Shown here one piece after another: positions 32,873 to 41,645 of a DNA stretch of 64,000 nt. How positions within the stretch are numbered: position 1 is the stretch's first letter; every line of letters starts with the position of its first letter. A model generated the notes under the pieces. The model did no database searches. It saw nothing but the letters and a program-made list of their open reading frames with translations, and was not told the DNA's origin. Source of the DNA: JAOUEA01 sp963810915 (GTDB lineage Bacteria > Actinomycetota > UBA4738 > HRBIN12); NCBI GenBank assembly GCA_963810915.1, contig CAWEPH010000001.1, forward strand, positions 372,001-436,000, written 5' to 3'. The position numbers were made by a program, and so were the translations under genes.

Positions 32873-34414
32873 ATGTACGGGCGGGTCGCGGGCGTGACGA
32901 TCTTGGGTGTAGGAGGCCACCCCGTGACGGTGGAGGCCTTCGTGGGCAGGGGCCTGCCGTCGTTCACGCTCACCGGACTGCCCGGCGCCCCGGTCCAAGA
33001 CGCGCGGGATCGGATCCGCCCCGCCGTGGAACACGCGGGCCTCGAATGGCCGCTGCGACGCGTGGTCGTGAACCTCGCGCCCGGCAACCTGAGGAAGGAA
33101 GGCCCCGGGCTCGATCTCCCCATCGCGGTTGCTGTCCTGGCGGCGACGGCGCAGGTGCCGGAGCGCGCGCTCGCGGGGTGGGCGTTCTCGGGCGAGCTCT
33201 CGCTCAAGGGCGAGGTGCTCCCGACCCCCGGGATCCTCTCGGTGGCCATCGCGGCCGCGCGATCGGGGTTCACCGGGATCGTGGTTCCGGCGTCGAACCA
33301 CCTCGAGGCGGCCCAGGTCGAGGGGCTCGAGGTCGCAGGCGTGGACACGCTGGCCGAGGCGGCGGCGTTCCTCCGCGGGACCTGGCGGCCGCCCGACGTT
33401 GCCGGCTCGACCGTGCCGGAGCCCCGCTCGGCCGGGGTCGACCTCTCCGAGATCCGCGGGCAGGCGCAGGCGCGTCGCGCGCTGGAAGTGGCTGCCGCAG
33501 GAGGGCACAACCTGTTGATGGTGGGCTCGCCCGGGGCGGGCAAGACCATGCTCGCGCGTCGGTTGCCCACCATCCTGCCCGCCCTCAGCCGGGAAGAGGC
33601 GCTCGAGACCAGCCAGCTGCACTCGGTGGCCGGGCTCCTGTCCCAGGAGGGGCTGCTGCGCAATCGCCCGTTCCGTGCGCCGCACCACACGGTGTCCATC
33701 ACGGGTCTGCTCGGAGGCGGATCCTCCATGCTGCGCCCGGGGGAGGCGAGCCTCGCGCACAACGGCGTCCTGTTCCTGGACGAGTTCACCGAGTTCCGGC
33801 GCGATGCCGTCGAAGCCTTGCGGCAACCCCTCGAGGATGGGCGCGTCGTGGTCACGCGCGCGCTGGGCTCGACCGAGTTCCCGGCCCGCTTCACCCTGGT
33901 GGCGGCCGCCAACCCCTGCCCCTGCGGGTACGACGGCGATCCTGTGCGCCTGTGCCGGTGCCAGCCCAACCGTGTGCAGCAATACCGACAGAAGCTCTCC
34001 GGGCCACTCCTGGACCGGATCGACCTCCGGATGCGGGTGCCCCGTCTCACCAAGCACGACCTGCTGGGCTCCGACTCCGGGCAGCCCTCGGCCGTGGTCA
34101 GGCCACGCGTCGAGGAGGCCAGGGAACGGCAGCGGCGCCGCTGCGTCGCGGTCGGGGTTCGGTGCAACGCGCAACTACCGGGTCCGGCCATCAGGCGGGA
34201 GGCCCTGCTCAGCGGGGAGGCCGAGGCGCTGCTCGCGCGGGCCGTCGACGCGATGGCGCTGACCGGGCGCGGCTTCGACCGTGCGCTGAAGGTCGCACGC
34301 ACCGTCGCCGACCTGGCTGGTGCCGAGCGCATCGGCTCCGACCACCTCGCCGAGGCGCTCTCCTACCGCACGGGATTCGAGGATCGCGAGGAGCCTGCAC
34401 GTGCCGCCGGCTGA
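32873..34414 (+). CDS. comM: ComM/YifB-type Mg-chelatase-like AAA ATPase
   Basis: Hexameric helicase that promotes branch migration during natural transformation in other bacteria. It has an N-terminal Lon-protease-like S5 fold (residues 1-170), then an AAA+ Mg-chelatase module: Walker A GSPGAGKTMLARRLP near 218, Walker B GVLFLDEF near 300, and a four-cysteine site PCPCGY...RLCRC near 350. It encodes 513 residues. It is followed by dprA with a short overlap, a pairing typical of competence genes. Confidence 0.94.
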   Translation: MYGRVAGVTILGVGGHPVTVEAFVGRGLPSFTLTGLPGAPVQDARDRIRPAVEHAGLEWPLRRVVVNLAPGNLRKEGPGLDLPIAVAVLAATAQVPERALAGWAFSGELSLKGEVLPTPGILSVAIAAARSGFTGIVVPASNHLEAAQVEGLEVAGVDTLAEAAAFLRGTWRPPDVAGSTVPEPRSAGVDLSEIRGQAQARRALEVAAAGGHNLLMVGSPGAGKTMLARRLPTILPALSREEALETSQLHSVAGLLSQEGLLRNRPFRAPHHTVSITGLLGGGSSMLRPGEASLAHNGVLFLDEFTEFRRDAVEALRQPLEDGRVVVTRALGSTEFPARFTLVAAANPCPCGYDGDPVRLCRCQPNRVQQYRQKLSGPLLDRIDLRMRVPRLTKHDLLGSDSGQPSAVVRPRVEEARERQRRRCVAVGVRCNAQLPGPAIRREALLSGEAEALLARAVDAMALTGRGFDRALKVARTVADLAGAERIGSDHLAEALSYRTGFEDREEPARAAG

Positions 34415-35507
34415 GGTGGGGCCAGGGTGGCCACCGCGGTTCGTCCGGTCAGAGCAGGATCGGAGGGCGCTGCTCACCCTCGCGTGCCTCCGCGGGATCA
34501 CGCCGCGGCGGCTCTACCGGCTCGCCTGGGCGACCGGGTCCGCGGTCCCCTGCCTCGAGGCGATCCGCCTAGGTGACGGCGGCAGCGAGCTCGACCGAGC
34601 GTGGGCCGGACAGATCGACGCAGACGACGTCTTGCGCGCCACGCATGCATGCGGCGCGACCTTCCTCGCCAACGGGGACGAAGGGTTCCCGGGGGAGCTC
34701 AACGATCTCCTCCACGATCCGCCGGGGTGGCTCTTCGTACGCGGCCGACCCCTGCGCACGGGGGACCTCCGCGTGGCCGTGGTGGGGGCCCGGCGCTGCT
34801 CGGCGCTCGGACGCGAGGTCGCGCACGACATCGGGCGGCGCCTCGCCGGTGCCGGCGTGGCCGTGGTGAGCGGGGCGGCTCACGGGATCGACGGTGCCTC
34901 GCATCAGGGAGCCCTCGCCGCGCCCGGACCGACGGTGGCGGTCCTCGGCTCGGGGATCGACGTGTTCCACCCGCCGTCGAACCGGGAGCTGTTGGGGAGG
35001 ATCGCCACCGCCGGGACGGTCGTGAGCGAGTACCCACCGGGCACCTCGGCGAACCCGTGGCACTTCCCGGCGCGCAACCGGATGGTGGCGGCGCTGGCAC
35101 GGGCGCTCGTGGTGGTCGAGGGCGCCAGCAGGAGCGGATCGCGCATCTCCGTCGACCACGCGCTCGACCTCGGCCGCGAGGTCTTCGCGGTCCCGGGTCC
35201 CGTCACGAGTCCGCTCTCGGAGACCCCGCTCGAGTTGTTGCGCGAGGGTGCGATCCTCATCCGAGGCGCCGACGATCTCCTCGCCGACCTCGGCGTGGCC
35301 GAGCGACTCGCCGTCGAGCCGCCTCCGGATCTGCCCGAGACCGAGCGACGCGTGTACGCGGCCCTCGGCGGCCCGAGTCTGCCGGACGCCGTGGCCCGTA
35401 CGGCTTCGATGTCGGTTCCCGCCGTCGTCGAAGCGTTGCTCGGGCTGGAGCTCCGCGGCCTGGTGCGGACCGTCGCGGGGCGCTACGAGCGCACCCTGGC
35501 CGGGTGA
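34401..35507 (+). CDS. dprA: DNA-processing protein DprA
   Basis: Loads RecA on incoming single-stranded DNA. The Rossmann-like core shows VVGARRCSALGREVA near 130, VVSGAAHGIDGASHQGAL near 154 and GREVFAVPG near 257, and a C-terminal winged helix follows (about 310-368). The GTG at 34401 follows GAGGAG and overlaps comM by 14 bases; a GTG at 34416 is possible. It encodes 368 residues. The canonical TARxAL segment reads SVDHALD here. Confidence 0.93.
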   Translation: MPPAEVGPGWPPRFVRSEQDRRALLTLACLRGITPRRLYRLAWATGSAVPCLEAIRLGDGGSELDRAWAGQIDADDVLRATHACGATFLANGDEGFPGELNDLLHDPPGWLFVRGRPLRTGDLRVAVVGARRCSALGREVAHDIGRRLAGAGVAVVSGAAHGIDGASHQGALAAPGPTVAVLGSGIDVFHPPSNRELLGRIATAGTVVSEYPPGTSANPWHFPARNRMVAALARALVVVEGASRSGSRISVDHALDLGREVFAVPGPVTSPLSETPLELLREGAILIRGADDLLADLGVAERLAVEPPPDLPETERRVYAALGGPSLPDAVARTASMSVPAVVEALLGLELRGLVRTVAGRYERTLAG

Positions 35508-35635
35508 GCTCGCCGCGACGGAACGAGGGTTGGGCCGGCATCCTTGCACCCACGCCCGCCCGCTGATACACACAGGGCCCCGCGCCGAACCGAGCCCGGT
35601 AGCCGCGGGACCTCTGGGCGAGCCGAAAGGATCGA

Positions 35636-36565
35636 GTGGGCGAGCAGCTGACCCCCTCCGAGCGCACGCTGGTCGAGGCGTTCGCCGATCACTTGCGCTT
35701 GGAGCGGCACCTCTCGGCGCACACGGTGGCCGCGTATCGACGCGATCTCACGCAGCTCGGGATCTTCCTCGAACGCGATCGCTCCTCCCTGCGCGGGGCG
35801 ACCTACCCGCTGCTGCGGCGGTTCCTCGCCCAACAGCACACGCGTGGCTACGCGCGGGCATCGATCGCGCGGCGCGTGGGCGCCATCCATACCTTCTACC
35901 GATGGGCCGTCGAAGACGGTCGCGTGCGCGATGACCCCTCGCTGCTGCTGGGGCGCCCAAAGGTGGTGAGCCGGCTGCCGACCGTCTTGCGCCCGAGGGA
36001 GGCCGCGGCCCTGGCCGAGACCCCCCCGGATCGGGCCGCGGACCTCACCACCGCAGAACGTGCGGTGGCCCTGCGCGATCGTGCGGTCCTCGAGCTCCTG
36101 TACGGCTCGGGGCTCCGCGTGGGCGAGGTGGCGACGCTCACCGTCGAGCGTGTCGACCTCGATCGGGGTCGCGTGCTGGTCTTCGGGAAGGGCTCAAAGG
36201 AGCGCGAGGTGCCCATGTCGGACTTCGCGACGGCCTCGCTCCGGGAATACCTGCTCGCGGGGAGGCCGTTGATGGCTCCCGAGGGCGCCTCCCACCTCTT
36301 CTTCAACCGGAAGAAGAATCCCTTCAGCAGCCGTGACATCCGTACGATGGTGGGACGATATGGCGGTACGCTGCTGCCGGGTCGTCGGGTCACCCCGCAC
36401 ACCCTGCGGCATTCGTTCGCGACGCACCTGCTGGAAGGGGGAGCCGACATCCGAGCGGTACAGGAGCTTCTGGGGCACGCCAGCGTGGCCACCACGCAGC
36501 GATACACCCACGTCTCCCGCTCCCGGCTCTTCGAGGCCTACGAGCGATCGCATCCGAGGGCCTGA
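35636..36565 (+). CDS. xerC: Tyrosine recombinase XerC
   Basis: Resolves chromosome dimers at dif. The N-terminal SAM-like core-binding domain (about 15-100) precedes a catalytic domain with all active-site residues: Arg in GSGLRVGEV, Lys in GKGSKERE, His and Arg in HTLRHSFATHLL, His in LGHASVATT and Tyr in QRYTH. It encodes 309 residues. The dprA-xerC-whiG context marks it as the housekeeping enzyme, not a phage integrase. The GTG start follows GAAAGGATC. Confidence 0.93.
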   Translation: MGEQLTPSERTLVEAFADHLRLERHLSAHTVAAYRRDLTQLGIFLERDRSSLRGATYPLLRRFLAQQHTRGYARASIARRVGAIHTFYRWAVEDGRVRDDPSLLLGRPKVVSRLPTVLRPREAAALAETPPDRAADLTTAERAVALRDRAVLELLYGSGLRVGEVATLTVERVDLDRGRVLVFGKGSKEREVPMSDFATASLREYLLAGRPLMAPEGASHLFFNRKKNPFSSRDIRTMVGRYGGTLLPGRRVTPHTLRHSFATHLLEGGADIRAVQELLGHASVATTQRYTHVSRSRLFEAYERSHPRA

Positions 36566-36566
36566 C

Positions 36567-37457
36567 GTGGCGACCGCGAAGAAGACGCCCGCCGCGACGA
36601 AGGCCCCTGCCAAGGCCGCCACCCGCGCGGGAGCCAAGAGTGGCACGAAGACGGCGATCAAGCCGGACTTCGACCGCACGATCACGGTGCCGCCCCATGT
36701 CGACGACGAACTGGGGGCCCACTGGCATCAGTTCAAGAGCACCGGCGCCGTCGAGGCACGCGAGAAGCTGATCCTGCACTACGCCCCACTCGTGAAGTAC
36801 GTGGCCAGCCGTGTGGCGACCGGCCTGCCGGCCAGCGTCGAGCAGGCGGATCTCGTCAGCTACGGCATGTTCGGGCTGATCGACGCCCTCACCAAATTCG
36901 AACCGGGGCGGGGCAACAAGTTCGAGACGTACGCCATCCCCCGGATCAAGGGCGCCATCATCGACGAACTGCGCGCGATGGACTGGGTGCCACGTTCGGT
37001 TCGATTCAAGGCGCGGGAGATCGAGAAGGCGCATGCCGACCTCGAGGCCATGCTCAAGCGGCAGCCCACCGAGAAGGAGCTGGCGGAACGGCTCGGGATC
37101 TCGCTGCGGGAGCTGCACGACGTCGTCTCTCAGATCTCATTCGTTTCCGTCCTCGCCCTCGACGAGCTCGTCTCCGTTGGCGCCGACCGCGGTGAGCAGG
37201 TGTCGTTGATCGACACGCTCGCCGACAAGAGCGTCGACCCAACCTCGGGGGTGGAGTCTCAGGAGACGCGCGGCCTCCTTGCGGCCGCGGTGAACTCCTT
37301 GTCGGAGCGGGAGAAGATCGTCGTCACGCTGTACTACTTCGAGGGCCTGACCCTCGCGGAGATCGGCGAGATCCTCGGCGTCACGGAGTCCCGTGTGTGT
37401 CAGATCCACACGAAGGCCGTCGGGAGTCTCCGCGGCCAACTCTCCGAGTACGACTGA
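36567..37457 (+). CDS. whiG: WhiG/FliA-family sigma factor
   Basis: RNA polymerase sigma factor of the motility/sporulation type. After a Lys/Ala-rich N-terminal stretch of about 33 residues, region 2 shows YAPLVKYVASRVA and DLVSYGMFGLIDALTKFEP, then RGNKFETYAIPRIKGAIIDELR. Region 3 (QPTEKELAERLGIS) and region 4 (GLTLAEIGEILGVTESRVCQIH) follow. It encodes 296 residues. In Streptomyces WhiG starts sporulation; no flagellar genes are in this window. Position before rpsB matches Streptomyces. Confidence 0.92.
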   Translation: MATAKKTPAATKAPAKAATRAGAKSGTKTAIKPDFDRTITVPPHVDDELGAHWHQFKSTGAVEAREKLILHYAPLVKYVASRVATGLPASVEQADLVSYGMFGLIDALTKFEPGRGNKFETYAIPRIKGAIIDELRAMDWVPRSVRFKAREIEKAHADLEAMLKRQPTEKELAERLGISLRELHDVVSQISFVSVLALDELVSVGADRGEQVSLIDTLADKSVDPTSGVESQETRGLLAAAVNSLSEREKIVVTLYYFEGLTLAEIGEILGVTESRVCQIHTKAVGSLRGQLSEYD

Positions 37458-37470
37458 AGCGACCGCTCCG

Positions 37471-37486
37471 CGTGATCGTCGTCACG
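37471..37486. promoter_or_regulatory. CRP-type operator before the M23 peptidase gene
   Basis: CGTGATCGTCGTCACG is a perfect palindrome in its 5-base arms and matches the GTGA-N6-TCAC core. Its centre is 42.5 bases before the predicted leaderless start at 37521. Confidence 0.55.
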
Positions 37487-37507
37487 GTTCCTGAGGCGTC
37501 CCGGGCG

Positions 37508-37513
37508 TAGCGT
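37508..37513 (+). promoter_or_regulatory. -10 element, leaderless M23 peptidase
   Basis: TAGCGT lies 7 bases before the ATG at 37521, with no ribosome binding site in between. Confidence 0.5.
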
Positions 37514-37520
37514 TCCCGGC

Positions 37521-38021
37521 ATGAGACGAACCGCCGTTCTGTTCCTGCTCACCGCGCTCACGCTCTGCGGCATGGCCGCCACCGGACCGCCTCCGGCGGT
37601 CGCGGCGGGCGATTGGCTCTGGCCCGTGGTGGGTCGCATCACGCGGGGGTACGATCCGCCGCTGTCCGTGTATGGCGCCGGCCACCGCGGGATCGACATC
37701 GCCGTGCCTACGGGGACGGAGATCCGGGCCCCGGCGGCGGGCTCGGTGTCGTTCGCCGGGAAGGTGGGCGGCAACCTCTTCCTCACCATCGCGCACGCGG
37801 GAGGGCTGTCTTCCACCTATTCGTGGGTCTCGGCGCTCCTCGTGCACAGGGGAGACGCGGTGACCGCGGGAGAGCCGGTCGCCCTCACGGGCTCGGGGCA
37901 TCCGGGGGATCCGATCCCGAGCCTCCACTTCGGCGTGAAGCTCGACGGGGCGTACGTAGATCCCCTCCTCTTCCTGGGCGCGTTCGACCTGGGCACGATG
38001 ATCCGACTCGCGCCCGTCTGA
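37521..38021 (+). CDS. Secreted M23-family peptidase domain protein
   Basis: 166-residue secreted LytM-like protein. A signal peptide (residues 1-29, ending AVAA) is followed directly by the M23 fold: WPVVGRITRGYDPP, the zinc motif GHRGIDIAVP (His and Asp), and the distal PSLHFGV. In classical LytM the last motif is HxH; here the first His is Ser, as also seen in actinobacterial relatives near whiG-rpsB, so hydrolytic activity on peptidoglycan is uncertain. It may be an activator like EnvC. The length is short, with only a single domain. Confidence 0.88.
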   Translation: MRRTAVLFLLTALTLCGMAATGPPPAVAAGDWLWPVVGRITRGYDPPLSVYGAGHRGIDIAVPTGTEIRAPAAGSVSFAGKVGGNLFLTIAHAGGLSSTYSWVSALLVHRGDAVTAGEPVALTGSGHPGDPIPSLHFGVKLDGAYVDPLLFLGAFDLGTMIRLAPV

Positions 38022-38049
38022 GGGCGCCCGAGGCTCCGGCGGCTAGGAT

Positions 38050-39579
38050 GTGCCGGCCTTGGACAGCCGTCGCCTCCTCCCCGTGCCCCGCACCCACCGC
38101 CTCCCGGTACGCGTCCTCGCGTGCGGGCTCCTGGTGGGAACGTCGTTCCTCGCGACCACGGCCGCAGCCTCGGCCCAACTGACCGGGACGACGAACGACG
38201 GGTGGTCCCAGTTGCAGGGCGGTCCCACCCATCCCGGCTCCGTCGCCAGCTCATCGGCGCCACCGTTCACCGAGCGCTGGAAGACCGCGGTTCCACTGTC
38301 GGGTCCCGGGGAGCGGTACGGCCTATCCGCGCCCGTCGTCGCCGGTTCGACTGCCGTCGCCGTCGGCCCCCTCTCGGTGCTCGGGTTCGACGTGAACACC
38401 GGCCGACAGACCTTCGCGGTGGATCGTGACTTCGGACCCCCGGTCTCGCCCGCCGCCGCGTCGGTGAAGGGCCGGACGGTGATCGTCTACACGGAGGGCT
38501 TCGCCGACGAAGGCCCCGGCACCAGCACGACGCCCACCACCGCCGCCCCGTCCGCATCCTCGAGCGGGGTCCCCTCGCCCGCCGCCGGCCCGATCGACTC
38601 CCACGTGCAGGCGTTCGATCTGCGCACCCGTGAACCCCTATGGAGCCCGATCCAGCTGGACGCGGCCAGCAAGACCGGTGTGACCGTGGTGGGTGAGACG
38701 GCGTTCGTGGGGGATACCGACGGGACCGTATACGCGATCGACCTTCGCACCGGGAAGGTGACCTGGCGAGGCACCGTCGGCGGAACCCTCAACACTCCGC
38801 TCGCCGCGACCGACGATCTGGTCGTCGCCACGGTGCAGGGCGAGGCGCGGACCCCGCCGGGCGTCGTGGCGCTGAAGACATCCGACGGCACCGTGGCGTG
38901 GCGGTATGCGAGCGAGGCACCCGGACTGATCTCCGGCCCGGCCATCGGAGACAACCTCATCTATCTCGGCCTCACCGACGGGACCGTGCGCGCGGTCGAC
39001 CTCTCCGCCGGCACCGAGCGCTGGCAGACGCGGCTCAATGCTCCGGTGTCGCCGTTCGGCGGGGTGGCCATCGCCGGCGACGCCGTCTACGCGGTCGACC
39101 TGAACGCCCAGCTGTATCGATTGACCGCATCGACCGGCGCGCGGGTGTGGGACTTCGCCCTGAACGAGTTCGTCCAACGCGGATGGCCGGTCGTGGCCGG
39201 CGCCTCGGTCTTGGTGGCCACGCAGGAGGGGAACCTCGCGGCCGTCGACACCTCCAGCGGGCATCTCGTCTGGCAGAGCGGCGAGGGGACGGGGCCGCTT
39301 CGCGGTCTCGCGCCGCTCTCGGACCAGGTCGTAGCCGTGCGTGGGGGCCCGGACGCCGGGCTCTCGGCGTTCGCGCACGACGAAGCGGGAACCCTCGTGA
39401 ACGAGGTCTCGCCGACGGTGGCGGATCCCGCGGTGCTCCTGCGGAACTTCGCGCTCGCGGCGATCCCCATCACCGTGATCTTGATCTTCTCGGGGCGCGC
39501 GCTGTCGCGTCGCATGGGGCCCGCGTTCATCATGGAGGACGAGGGCGACGCGGTCGCTGAGGACGAGGACGAAGCATGA
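38050..39579 (+). CDS. Membrane-anchored PQQ-like beta-propeller protein
   Basis: 509 residues. The N-terminal signal-like helix lies about residues 20-40. Several PQQ/BamB-type repeats follow, for example DGTVYAIDLRTGKVTW, DGTVRAVDLSAGTERW and GNLAAVDTSSGHLVW. A C-terminal transmembrane helix (about 470-490) and a short acidic cytoplasmic tail end the protein. A Ser/Thr/Ala/Pro linker interrupts the propeller near 155-180. Start GTG at 38050; a TTG at 38059 sits 9 bases after TAGGAT and is the alternative. It is translationally coupled to the next membrane gene. Probably an extracytoplasmic scaffold; function unknown. Confidence 0.8.
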   Translation: MPALDSRRLLPVPRTHRLPVRVLACGLLVGTSFLATTAAASAQLTGTTNDGWSQLQGGPTHPGSVASSSAPPFTERWKTAVPLSGPGERYGLSAPVVAGSTAVAVGPLSVLGFDVNTGRQTFAVDRDFGPPVSPAAASVKGRTVIVYTEGFADEGPGTSTTPTTAAPSASSSGVPSPAAGPIDSHVQAFDLRTREPLWSPIQLDAASKTGVTVVGETAFVGDTDGTVYAIDLRTGKVTWRGTVGGTLNTPLAATDDLVVATVQGEARTPPGVVALKTSDGTVAWRYASEAPGLISGPAIGDNLIYLGLTDGTVRAVDLSAGTERWQTRLNAPVSPFGGVAIAGDAVYAVDLNAQLYRLTASTGARVWDFALNEFVQRGWPVVAGASVLVATQEGNLAAVDTSSGHLVWQSGEGTGPLRGLAPLSDQVVAVRGGPDAGLSAFAHDEAGTLVNEVSPTVADPAVLLRNFALAAIPITVILIFSGRALSRRMGPAFIMEDEGDAVAEDEDEA

Positions 39580-40529
39580 CGAACAAGAACCCGAAGAAGG
39601 CCCCGGGAACCTACCGTGCTCCCTCGAGCAACGGCGCCGCCGCGGCCGATGGCACCCCCAGGCGGCGGGGTCTCCTCGACGGACTGTTCGCGCCCCGGGT
39701 CGCGGGCACGTCCTCGATGCCCAAGATCCCGGCCTCGCTGTGGCGCGGCACCGTGGCGGTCCTGTCGACGCCCGCGACCCTGGTGGCGGTTCCGCTCATC
39801 ATCCTCGTGGAGTGGGCGGCCGCGGTCGCCCTCGGGTTCCAGGGGCCGTTCTCGGTCTTCGCGAGCGCGCTTGCCCTGCCGCCGATCGGCACGGGGTTCG
39901 ACGGGGGTTTGGCTACCAGCCTCTACGGCGCACAGACGGGGCTCTTCCTGTTACTCGGGTTCGTCGCGCTGCGCGCGGTCATCATGAGCGTCCTGACCGC
40001 GGTGATCGTCCAGGTGCTCGACGAGGATCGGGCCACGCTCGACGCGCTTCCGAGGGGCCTGCGGATCATCCCCACGAGCCTCGCGGTAGGGATCATCGAC
40101 ATGTTCCTCCTCACCCTCTCGAGCATCCTCGTGCAGATCCTGGGCGGGGGGATCGGGCTGTTGCTCCAGATCGGGGTGCTGGTGGCGGGCCTCTACCTGT
40201 TCGTCTTCGCCCCGATCATGGCCGTCGCCGAGGGGCGCAGCATGCCGGAATCGTTGGCCCGCGGGATCCGCGCCGCGCGGATGCCCGGCTCGGGCAACCT
40301 GGCGCTCGCCGCGATCTACGTGATACCCGCCATCGCCATCACGGTCGTGCCCGGCCTCCCCGGCAAGCTGATCGGAGTGAACCCCACCGTCGGCGCGTGG
40401 GTGTACGTGATCGCGGTCAACCTGATCCACCTGATCTTCCTGGCAACCTTCGCCTTCCGGTACCTCTCGGTGTCCGACGAGGTGCCCGAACCGCCGGAGC
40501 CTCGGCAGCGCCGCGAACGACGGCGGTGA
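39576..40529 (+). CDS. Multi-pass membrane protein of unknown function
   Basis: 317 residues with a Pro/Ala-rich basic N-terminus (1-50) and about six hydrophobic helices between 60 and 300. It resembles glycerophosphodiesterase-membrane-domain or YciC-like proteins in helix pattern (a conserved-looking MAVAEGRSMPESLARGIRAAR loop resembles theirs), but no catalytic residues are visible. The ATG overlaps the stop of the propeller protein, so the two are likely partners. C-terminal tail is Arg/Pro-rich. Confidence 0.7.
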   Translation: MTNKNPKKAPGTYRAPSSNGAAAADGTPRRRGLLDGLFAPRVAGTSSMPKIPASLWRGTVAVLSTPATLVAVPLIILVEWAAAVALGFQGPFSVFASALALPPIGTGFDGGLATSLYGAQTGLFLLLGFVALRAVIMSVLTAVIVQVLDEDRATLDALPRGLRIIPTSLAVGIIDMFLLTLSSILVQILGGGIGLLLQIGVLVAGLYLFVFAPIMAVAEGRSMPESLARGIRAARMPGSGNLALAAIYVIPAIAITVVPGLPGKLIGVNPTVGAWVYVIAVNLIHLIFLATFAFRYLSVSDEVPEPPEPRQRRERRR

Positions 40530-40555
40530 TCGGGCCGACGCCCCAACACCGCTGC

Positions 40556-40691
40556 TAGACTCGCGGTCGCCGGCGCATGGCGCCGAGCTCACACGTCCGA
40601 GGACCGCATCGCCGGGGTCCCGCGCCGAGAGGCCGGGCCGGCGACGGGATGATCCGGGCGGAGGAAGACAACCGAGGAAAGGAACCGCTCC
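40556..40691 (+). promoter_or_regulatory. rpsB promoter and long leader
   Basis: TAGACT at 40556-40561 is a likely -10. It would give a leader of about 120 bases before the rpsB ATG, with GGAAAGGA as ribosome binding site. GC-rich inverted segments such as GGCGCATGGCGCC are present. Leader-mediated autoregulation by S2 is possible but not shown. Confidence 0.4.
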
Positions 40692-41636
40692 ATGCCGGTC
40701 GTGACCAGGCGGGAGCTCCTCGAGGCGGGCGTGCACTTCGGCCACCAGACACGCCGGTGGAACCCGAAGATGCAGCGCTTCCTCTACGGGGAGCGATCCG
40801 GGATCTACATCATCGACCTCGAGAAGTCCCTGGAGGGGCTCGAGGAGTCCTACGCGTTCGCACAGGGTCTGGGCCGCCGTCGCGGCATCATCCTGTTCAT
40901 CGGGACGAAGAAGCAGGCGCAGGAAGTCGTGTCGGAGCAGGCCGCGCGCGTGGGCATGCCTTACGTGAACCACCGTTGGTTGGGCGGCATGCTCACGAAC
41001 TTCACCACCATCTCCAAGCGCCTGCTTCGCCTGCGCGAGCTGCGCGAGATGGAACGATCCGGGGCCATGGACTACCTCCCCAAGAAAGAGGCGATCCGCC
41101 TGCGGCACGAGCGGGACAAGCTCGAGCGCAACCTGGGCGGGATCCAGGACCTGGAGCGCCTGCCCGACGCCGTGTTCGTGATCGACACGAAGAAGGAGCA
41201 CATCGCGGTGAACGAGGCCCGGAAGCTGGGCATCCCGGTCATCGCCATCGTCGACACGAACGCGGACCCGGACGAGGTCGACTTCGTGATCCCCGGGAAC
41301 GACGACGCCATCCGCGCCGTGAACCTGGTCACGCGCGTGATCGCCGACGCCCTGGCTGAGGGCTACGGCATGGCGAAGGACGAACTGGTCGAGAAGGCCA
41401 CGCGCCAGGCGCCCAAGGCGCCTGCGGTGAAGTCCACGCCGGCGCCGGCCGCGGTCGACGAGACGCCGACCCCGGAGGTGGCCGCCGAGATCGCCGCCAC
41501 CACCGTCTTCGAGCCCGATACCCCCGAGCCCTCGGCCCCCGCCGAGGCCACGCAGACCCAGGAGGACGCCGTCGTGGCGGAGCCCGTCGACGTCGAGGCC
41601 CCGGCGGTGTCCGACACGCCCCCCACCGAGGAGTAG
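40692..41636 (+). CDS. rpsB: 30S ribosomal protein S2 with acidic tail
   Basis: Small-subunit protein. The conserved core spans about 1-230 (LLEAGVHFGHQTRRWNPKM, then INHRWLGG-like VNHRWLGGMLTNF, and DTNADPDEVDFVIPGNDDA). About 80 further residues are Ala/Pro/Glu/Thr-rich and acidic. It is followed 9 bases later by tsf, the usual pairing. Confidence 0.96.
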   Translation: MPVVTRRELLEAGVHFGHQTRRWNPKMQRFLYGERSGIYIIDLEKSLEGLEESYAFAQGLGRRRGIILFIGTKKQAQEVVSEQAARVGMPYVNHRWLGGMLTNFTTISKRLLRLRELREMERSGAMDYLPKKEAIRLRHERDKLERNLGGIQDLERLPDAVFVIDTKKEHIAVNEARKLGIPVIAIVDTNADPDEVDFVIPGNDDAIRAVNLVTRVIADALAEGYGMAKDELVEKATRQAPKAPAVKSTPAPAAVDETPTPEVAAEIAATTVFEPDTPEPSAPAEATQTQEDAVVAEPVDVEAPAVSDTPPTEE

Positions 41637-41645
41637 CCCACATCC

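Noticed and set aside
35636..36565. The tyrosine recombinase as a sign of a prophage or integrated element.
   Set aside because: It sits between dprA and whiG in the usual chromosomal order, and no attachment-site duplication, phage gene or tRNA lies nearby.
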